Assembly: GCA_900770445.1 (NCBI GenBank)
Contig: CAAGKO010000003.1
Location: forward strand, 1 to 28,859
DNA length: 28,859 bases
DNA from: an uncultured Oribacterium sp.
GTDB lineage: Bacteria; Bacillota; Clostridia; Lachnospirales; Lachnospiraceae
Direction of reading: 5' to 3'
Part shown: positions 24,413 to 28,859 of the stretch, piece by piece
Layout of the letters: each line of letters starts with the position of its first letter
Position numbering within the stretch: the first letter of the stretch is position 1
The notes under the pieces: generated by a model
Told to the model about the DNA's origin: nothing
What the model saw: only the letters and a program-made list of their open reading frames with translations
Database searches by the model: none
Program-made: the position numbers and the translations under genes

Positions 24413-24595
24413 TTAGTCCTCAACCTTTACGATCTCACGCTTGTTGTAAGATCCGCAAGCCTTGCAGACTCTGTGAGGCATAACAAGAGCACCACACTTA
24501 GAACACTTAACAAGGTTCATCTTTCCCATCTTCCAGTTCGCTCTTCTAGAATCTCTGCGAGCCTTCGATGAATGATTCTTAGGACAAATTGACAT
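24413..24595 (-). CDS. rpmF: 50S ribosomal protein L32
   Basis: A 60-residue basic protein of the large ribosomal subunit. It starts MSICPKNHSSKARRDSRRAN, the normal L32 N-terminus. It keeps the zinc ribbon C-x2-C...C-x2-C (CSKCGALVMPHRVCKACG), so this is the zinc-binding form. The open frame runs 13 codons further upstream, but the ATG at 24595 has GGAGG 8 bases before it and matches the family. The promoter is a perfect consensus. The DUF177 (YceD) gene that usually precedes rpmF is absent; an AEC transporter gene stands in its place. Confidence 0.96.
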   Translation of the reverse strand: MSICPKNHSSKARRDSRRANWKMGKMNLVKCSKCGALVMPHRVCKACGSYNKREIVKVED

Positions 24596-24623
24596 ATTTA
24601 CACCTCCTTCGTCATACCGGGTA

Positions 24624-24652
24624 ATTATATCCATACGGCTTTTTTATGTCAA
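24624..24652 (-). promoter_or_regulatory. perfect consensus sigma-A promoter of rpmF
   Basis: TTGACA, 17-base spacer, TATAAT on the minus strand, with every hexamer position matching consensus. It lies about 29 bases before the rpmF ATG. Confidence 0.92.
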
Positions 24653-24654
24653 GC

Positions 24655-24673
24655 AAAAACCTGGAAGGTTTTT
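24655..24673 (-). terminator. small hairpin between the AEC gene and the rpmF promoter
   Basis: AAAAACCT and AGGTTTTT (8-bp stem, 3-base loop) end in TTTTT on either strand. It may be a weak terminator for the AEC transporter gene. It nearly touches the -35 of rpmF. Confidence 0.45.
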
Positions 24674-24724
24674 ACGATTGCACACTCGAGTTAGGATACT
24701 ACGAGTTGCGATGAAATGCAAGTG

Positions 24725-24741
24725 GAAATTTCAGAAATTTC
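24725..24741. promoter_or_regulatory. 17-bp perfect palindrome GAAATTTC-A-GAAATTTC
   Basis: Two copies of the self-complementary GAAATTTC sit one base apart, 3 bases after the stop codon of the AEC gene and about 75 bases upstream of the rpmF promoter. It has the form of an operator, but no regulator is identified, and it could be chance in AT-rich DNA. Confidence 0.35.
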
Positions 24742-24744
24742 GTA

Positions 24745-25653
24745 TCAGAGAATGATCAGGAGCGTTGCCGTGATCAGTACGATGCTGATGACGATTGAAA
24801 TGGAATTGACTGCACTGGCGAGTCCGAAGTCGCTTTTCATATCCGCTGTAAACGCAGGCGCTGCCGATGCGATGGGGCTCAAAGGCAGGATAGCCAGAAC
24901 CTGTCGGTATTCCAGTGGAAGCGGCATGAGAAAATACAGCGCTGCTGCCATGGCGATGGATATACTGTAGCGCACGGTCAGGATTTTCACGATCTTTCCC
25001 TTCTGGCTGGTGTCTCCGGAAATCTTAAATCCTACGCCCATCATCAGCATGGCCAGAAACGCATTTGCTCCGGCCAGAATGCCTGAGAATGTGATCACAG
25101 GCGCCGGAAGGGACACATGGAGCAGGGACAGTACGGTCATCAAAACATACGCGTCAAAGGGAATGGAGCGCACCAGCGTCTTTACGATCGGCATCAGGGA
25201 AAATTTTCCCTCTCCTCCATTTACCATTTTTGCCGCGCTGTAGGCGCCTCCCAGACAGATAAACGCATTTCCCGTATCAAAAAGGCTGGTTGTGATCACG
25301 CCTGCGGATCCCAGGAAGCTCTGCGCAAAGGGCATGGTAAAGTTTCCGATATTATAGCCAGAGGCATTTAACATAAAAAAAGCCTTTTCCTCCCTGTCCT
25401 TTCCTGAAGTCAGATACGCGGCAGCCATAAGGAGCAGTCCGCCTCCCAGCCCCATCACAGATAAGATCAGAAGAGAGGCCTTTACATCCGCCCCTGAAAA
25501 ATTAGATACAATCGCTGCTGGAAGAGTGATTTTTAAAACGATTTTTGAAAGCACATGAAAATCCTCTTCTTTAAAAAATCCCTTCTTTCTCAACAGATAT
25601 CCCATAAAAATAATGGCAACAAAAGACGCTGCCTTTATCAGTATTTCAGCCAC
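24745..25653 (-). CDS. AEC-family (auxin efflux carrier) membrane transporter
   Basis: A 302-residue integral membrane protein with about ten hydrophobic helices. It has the AEC features GYLLRKKGFF near the N-terminus, ITLPAAIVSNF, and LNASGYNIGNFTMPF in the middle. Bacterial relatives move malate, malonate or other carboxylates; the substrate here is unknown. It starts at a GTG with AAGGAGAT about 5 bases upstream. A possible promoter (TGGACT, 16 bases, TATAAA) lies before it. The gene uses many AAA lysine and AT-ending codons compared with its neighbours, which suggests later acquisition. It lies between the ackA terminator and rpmF. Confidence 0.88.
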   Translation of the reverse strand: MAEILIKAASFVAIIFMGYLLRKKGFFKEEDFHVLSKIVLKITLPAAIVSNFSGADVKASLLILSVMGLGGGLLLMAAAYLTSGKDREEKAFFMLNASGYNIGNFTMPFAQSFLGSAGVITTSLFDTGNAFICLGGAYSAAKMVNGGEGKFSLMPIVKTLVRSIPFDAYVLMTVLSLLHVSLPAPVITFSGILAGANAFLAMLMMGVGFKISGDTSQKGKIVKILTVRYSISIAMAAALYFLMPLPLEYRQVLAILPLSPIASAAPAFTADMKSDFGLASAVNSISIVISIVLITATLLIIL

Positions 25654-25733
25654 GAGGAATCTCCTTACCTTTTATTTTATATTCTGCCTGCGCTGTAAGT
25701 CCACGTGCGCTCAGAGCATTATCCGCTAAAAAA

Positions 25734-25754
25734 GACCTGGACATCGTCCAGGTC
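25734..25754 (-). terminator. Rho-independent terminator of pta-ackA
   Basis: GACCTGGAC and GTCCAGGTC around a 3-base loop, followed by TTTTTT on the minus strand, about 16 bases past the ackA stop. Confidence 0.92.
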
Positions 25755-25770
25755 CGAAAGGATGCGAAGA

Positions 25771-26976
25771 TTACTGAGCCTCTACGAGACGAAGTGTATC
25801 TCTTGCGATCGCGAGCTCCTCGTTGGTCGGGATCAGGAAGATCTTGACCTTCGAATCGTCTGCAGAGATCAGAGCCTCCTTACCGCGTACGTTGTTGCGC
25901 TCCGGATCGATCTTTGCGCCGATGAAGCTGAGGTACTCATCGATGATGATCTGACGGGAAAGCTTGTCGTTCTCGCCGACACCAGCGGTGAAGGCGATGG
26001 CATCAACACCGTTCATTGCTGCAGCGTATGCACCGATGTACTTCGCTACTCTGTAACGGAATGCGTCGAGTGCAACCTCTGCCATGTGGTTGCCTGCCTT
26101 TGCAGCGTTCTCAACATCACGGAAGTCAGAGGATACACCGCCGGAAAGGCCGAGTACACCGGACTTCTTGTTGAGGATGTTCAGAACCTCATCCACGGTC
26201 TTGTTCTCGTGGTTGCAGATGAACTGAACGACGGCCGGATCGATATCGCCGGAACGAGTACCCATGATCAGGCCCTCAAGAGGGGTAAGACCCATGGAAG
26301 TATCTACGCCCTTACCGCCGATGGAAGCAGAAACGGATGCACCGTTGCCGAGGTGGCATACGATTACCTTTGCCTTCTCCGGATCGAGACCGCCGAACCG
26401 GATGGTCTCCTTCGATACGAATGCATGAGATGTACCGTGGAAGCCGTAACGACGGATGCCGTACTTCTCATAGTACTCGGTCGGGATTGCGTAGTAGTAC
26501 GCCTTCTCCGGAAGGGTCATACCGAAGGTAGTATCAAATACAGCTACGTTTGGCTTGCCCGGAACGACCTTCTCGCATGCCTCGATACCCATGAGGTTTG
26601 CAGGGTTGTGCAGAGGGCCGAGATCGAAGCAGGAACGGATAACGTCCTTCACGTGCTCGTCTACGATGCAGGACTCTGTGATGTTTGGACCAGCATGGAG
26701 TACGCGGTGTCCGATGGCACCGATCTCATCAACGGACTTTACTACACCGTGATCTGCGTCCGTCAGGGCGTCAAATACCAGCTTTACAGCGACGCTGTGA
26801 TCCGGCATAGCGGACTCAATGACGAAATCCTCCTTGCCCGGTACCTTATGTGTGAGCTTACTGCCCTCGATGGCGATACGCTCGCAGAGGCCCTTTGCAA
26901 GAACGGCCTCATTCTCCATATCGATGAGCTGATACTTGAGGGATGATGAACCACAGTTCAGTACAAGAATTTTCAT
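25771..26976 (-). CDS. ackA: acetate kinase
   Basis: A 401-residue cytoplasmic enzyme that converts acetyl phosphate and ADP to acetate and ATP. It starts MKILVLNCGSSSLKYQLI, the phosphate-binding N-terminus. It also has HRVLHAGPN, FDTTFGMTLPEKAYYYAIP, RRYGFHGTSHAFV (with catalytic His and Arg), VCHLGNGASVSA and AFTAGVGEND. Length is normal for AckA. The ATG has TAGGAGAG 8 bases upstream. It lies 98 bases after pta, with a 9-bp inverted repeat between (ATCTGCTGC at 27009 and GCAGCAGAT at 27044). No terminator lies between the two, so they are probably co-transcribed. Confidence 0.97.
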   Translation of the reverse strand: MKILVLNCGSSSLKYQLIDMENEAVLAKGLCERIAIEGSKLTHKVPGKEDFVIESAMPDHSVAVKLVFDALTDADHGVVKSVDEIGAIGHRVLHAGPNITESCIVDEHVKDVIRSCFDLGPLHNPANLMGIEACEKVVPGKPNVAVFDTTFGMTLPEKAYYYAIPTEYYEKYGIRRYGFHGTSHAFVSKETIRFGGLDPEKAKVIVCHLGNGASVSASIGGKGVDTSMGLTPLEGLIMGTRSGDIDPAVVQFICNHENKTVDEVLNILNKKSGVLGLSGGVSSDFRDVENAAKAGNHMAEVALDAFRYRVAKYIGAYAAAMNGVDAIAFTAGVGENDKLSRQIIIDEYLSFIGAKIDPERNNVRGKEALISADDSKVKIFLIPTNEELAIARDTLRLVEAQ

Positions 26977-27008
26977 GGGTATTACTCTCCTAAATGTTTA
27001 TAATGATG

Positions 27009-27052
27009 ATCTGCTGCAGTACCTGATACTCTACCGGGCACACGCAGCAGAT
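27009..27052 (-). repeat. inverted repeat in the pta-ackA spacer
   Basis: ATCTGCTGC and GCAGCAGAT form a 9-bp stem with a 26-base loop. No T-tract follows on the minus strand, so it is not a terminator. It may be an RNA processing or stability structure in the dicistronic mRNA. Confidence 0.55.
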
Positions 27053-27074
27053 AAAAGAAATCAAATCTTATCGA

Positions 27075-28082
27075 TTACGCGTTCTGTGCCTGTACCGCAG
27101 TCATTGCTACGACGCCAACGATATCATCTGCGAAGCAGCCACGGCTGAGGTCGTTCACCGGCATGCTGAGACCCTGAAGAACAGGACCATACGCACCAGC
27201 GTGAGCAAGTCTCTGAACCAGCTTATAGCCGATGTTACCAGCCTCGAGAGATGGGAATACAAGTACGTTCGCATGGCCTGCAACCTTGCTGCCCGGAGCC
27301 TTGAGCTCTGCTACAGAAGGAACAAGTGCGGCATCGAGCTGAAGCTCACCGTCGAGGGCGATCTCCGGATGCTGCTCGTTTGCGATCTTGACAGCCTCTG
27401 CTACCTTGGTTACATCATCATGCTTTGCAGAACCCTTGGAGGAGTAGGAAAGCATCGCAACCTTCGGCTCACGGCCGACGAAGGTCTGGAAGGACTGTGC
27501 GGAAAGGTACGCGATCTCCGCCAGCTTCTCAGAATCAAAATCAGTGTTTACAGCGCAGTCAGCGAATACGAAGAGTCCGTTGCCGTCGATCTGCTCACCG
27601 AACTCACAGTTCGGAACCTCCATGAGGAAGAAACCGGAAACAGACTTGATGCCCGGCTTGGTCTTCAGAAGCTGAAGTGCCGGACGAATAGTGTTACCAG
27701 TGGAGTGGCAGGCACCGGAAACGGCACCGTCTGCGTCACCGCACTTACACATAAGGCATGCATAGTACATGTAATCCTTCGTCATCTGCTCCTCTGCCTG
27801 CTCCGGGGTGAGGCCCTTCTTCGCACGAAGCTCGACGAACTTGTCGATGTACTTCTGACGGTTCGGATCTGTAAACGGATCAACGATGGTTGCACCAGTG
27901 AGGTCATAGCCTGCACCGTTCTTCTCGATCTCCTCCGGAGTACCGATGATCACAAGGTTCGCGATGCCCTCCTTTAAGATCTTCTCAGCAGCCTCAAAGG
28001 TTCTCTTATCCATGGACTCTGGAAGAACGATGGTCTTCTTGTCTGCCTTTGCCTTCGCCTTGATTGTGTCAATAAATGCCAT
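27075..28082 (-). CDS. pta: phosphate acetyltransferase
   Basis: A 335-residue enzyme of the short Pta class that converts acetyl-CoA and phosphate to acetyl phosphate. Seen are IVLPESMDKRTFEAAEKI near the start, YMYYACLMCKCGDADGAVSGA, TGNTIRPALQLLKT, and VAMLSYSSKGSAKHDD, the usual catalytic-domain signatures. The C-terminal segment is NVLVFPSLEAGNIGYKLVQRL. It lacks the N-terminal regulatory domain of long Pta forms. The start has GAGGAG 9 bases upstream. It is followed by ackA. The leader (28083-28200) has a CAGTGG/CCACTG hairpin, and a TATAAT at 28191-28196 on the minus strand is a likely -10. Confidence 0.96.
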   Translation of the reverse strand: MAFIDTIKAKAKADKKTIVLPESMDKRTFEAAEKILKEGIANLVIIGTPEEIEKNGAGYDLTGATIVDPFTDPNRQKYIDKFVELRAKKGLTPEQAEEQMTKDYMYYACLMCKCGDADGAVSGACHSTGNTIRPALQLLKTKPGIKSVSGFFLMEVPNCEFGEQIDGNGLFVFADCAVNTDFDSEKLAEIAYLSAQSFQTFVGREPKVAMLSYSSKGSAKHDDVTKVAEAVKIANEQHPEIALDGELQLDAALVPSVAELKAPGSKVAGHANVLVFPSLEAGNIGYKLVQRLAHAGAYGPVLQGLSMPVNDLSRGCFADDIVGVVAMTAVQAQNA

Positions 28083-28190
28083 TTCAGATTTCTCCTCTCA
28101 ATGTTATTTATACAATTTTACCAGTGGAAACCCACTGATTCATTCATGAAGGTACGCACGCGTCTTACGTGTATACAATTTGACATTGCT

Positions 28191-28196
28191 ATTATA
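28191..28196 (-). promoter_or_regulatory. likely -10 element of the pta-ackA promoter
   Basis: TATAAT on the minus strand about 110 bases before the pta ATG. The best -35 at 16 bases distance is the poor TTGCAG, which overlaps the terminator stem of the preceding gene. The assignment is moderate only. Confidence 0.5.
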
Positions 28197-28202
28197 CTCG
28201 AT

Positions 28203-28237
28203 AAAAAGCGCTCTGCAATGCATGAGGAGCGCTTTTC
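28203..28237 (-). terminator. Rho-independent terminator of darA
   Basis: AAAAGCGCTC and GAGCGCTTTT around a 13-base loop, ending TTTTTAT on the minus strand, about 20 bases past the stop codon. Confidence 0.85.
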
Positions 28238-28256
28238 GTGCACAAAATCACGGACA

Positions 28257-28589
28257 TTAATACTTTTCGAAGCGATCGAGGTCGACCACCATGATCGTCG
28301 CGCCGCCGATCTCGACCGGCATCGGCATCGTGGTGTAGGTGCCTATCGAGGTGCCGGAAACGTAAGGCATGTTCACCGTAATCTTCTGGCGCTTGCCGCA
28401 CTGCTTCTTGATGAGCTCGATGCACTCGTCCACCATATCATCCTGGGTCGCGATCATCAGCGTCGAGTTTCCCTTCCGAAGGAAGCCACCCGTCGACGCC
28501 AGCTTCGTCACCTGGAAGTGATCCTTATTCAGCGCATCCATCACATCATCTTCGTTATCGTTACGAACAATCGCATAAATCAGTTTCAT
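28257..28589 (-). CDS. darA: cyclic-di-AMP receptor DarA (PII-like, YaaQ/PstA family)
   Basis: A 110-residue cytoplasmic protein of the PII-like DarA/PstA family, which binds the second messenger c-di-AMP as a trimer. The family N-terminus MKLIYAIV, the binding-loop region VTKLASTGGFLRKGNSTLMIA (residues about 27-47) and the C-terminal VEIGGATIMVVDLDRFEKY are all present. The downstream target in bacteria is still unclear. The frame opens 10 codons earlier, but the ATG at 28589 matches the family and has AGAGG 7 bases upstream. It is a single gene here, not in the common tmk-holB neighbourhood. A TATGAT -10 about 55 bases upstream is possible but weak. Confidence 0.93.
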   Translation of the reverse strand: MKLIYAIVRNDNEDDVMDALNKDHFQVTKLASTGGFLRKGNSTLMIATQDDMVDECIELIKKQCGKRQKITVNMPYVSGTSIGTYTTMPMPVEIGGATIMVVDLDRFEKY

Positions 28590-28710
28590 ACTGTACCTCT
28601 TTTCTGGCCTGCATAGCACGTATTTTGCCTTTTATTTTATCATAGCCGGACGGCGTTTTCTACAAAACAAATGGGTTTCGTCGTGGATGATTTCACTGTT
28701 TTGACAGTTC

Positions 28711-28859
28711 GGCAATGTGGAACCGGAGGGGCGGCAACGAAGGCACAGTACTCCGAGATCGGTTCAATCTAAGCCGGGGACCCTAAGCGGCACTAGGCCC
28801 TCTGCAATCGCTGAGTTTTCTTTATGAAAACTCAGCGTTGCTAGAGGGTTCCAAGGAGA
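28711..28859. repeat. long-palindrome element, copy 3, partial and inverted, running off the window
   Basis: This is the same element as at 6862-7099 and 21103-21338 but in the opposite orientation. Reading its reverse complement, it matches the apical hairpin (28798-28848, loop TTTAT), the right-side conserved block with AGTACTGTG, and the CTCCGG near the outer end. On the plus strand the bulge begins TTCCAAGGAGA and is cut by the window edge, so the outer-stem partner cannot be seen. The stretch 28620-28710 before it holds the possible darA promoter and nothing else I can support. Confidence 0.82.

Overview
The window comes from a Gram-positive anaerobe of the Clostridia, most likely a Lachnospiraceae-type organism. 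The evidence is a single-chain pyruvate:ferredoxin oxidoreductase, a flavodiiron protein, Pta/AckA acetate formation, a VanW-domain protein, a DarA-type c-di-AMP receptor, a lipoprotein binding protein with an Ala/Thr linker, and AGGAGG-type ribosome binding sites. The DNA looks GC-rich by eye (not computed), with AAG favoured over AAA for lysine in most genes. All 20 genes I support lie on the minus strand, so transcription runs from high to low coordinates. I see no tRNA, rRNA, CRISPR array or intact insertion sequence.

Layout in order of transcription. The right end holds darA (c-di-AMP receptor), pta and ackA (acetyl-CoA to acetate plus ATP), an AEC-family transporter of different composition, and rpmF (ribosomal protein L32) behind a perfect consensus promoter. 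Next come a flavodiiron O2/NO reductase, a lipoprotein with a DUF4015 glycoside-hydrolase-like domain, leuS, uvrC and a membrane-anchored VanW protein, each largely its own unit with its own terminator or palindrome. Then nifJ is followed by the der-plsY-gpsA cluster (ribosome GTPase, then two steps of glycerolipid synthesis). The left end has the branched-chain amino acid transporter livK-livH-livM-livG-livF and a beta-CASP metallo-hydrolase. NifJ, Pta and AckA together give the usual pyruvate to acetyl-CoA to acetate energy route. Four gene starts (livH, fprA, rpmF, darA) and two others (vanW-like, DUF4015) were moved inward from the longest reading frame on ribosome-binding-site and family-length grounds.

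The most interesting material is between genes. Three copies of an approximately 237 bp long-palindrome element occur, at 6862-7099, 21103-21338 and 28711 to the window edge. All share one architecture: a long outer stem whose sequence differs between copies, a 24-bp middle stem with compensatory base-pair changes, a conserved one-sided bulge carrying AAGGA on one strand, and a conserved apical hairpin. I do not recognise it as a named family. It could be a structured RNA or a hairpin-type miniature mobile element. A second, shorter repeat type built on GGGGTCWGACCCC lies at 5297-5370, 14116-14199 and 22861-22940. Other points are a probable attenuator between livK and livH, an inverted repeat that pairs the end of uvrC with its 3' flank, a PerR/Fur-like box before the flavodiiron gene, and the foreign-looking AEC gene lying between ackA and rpmF.
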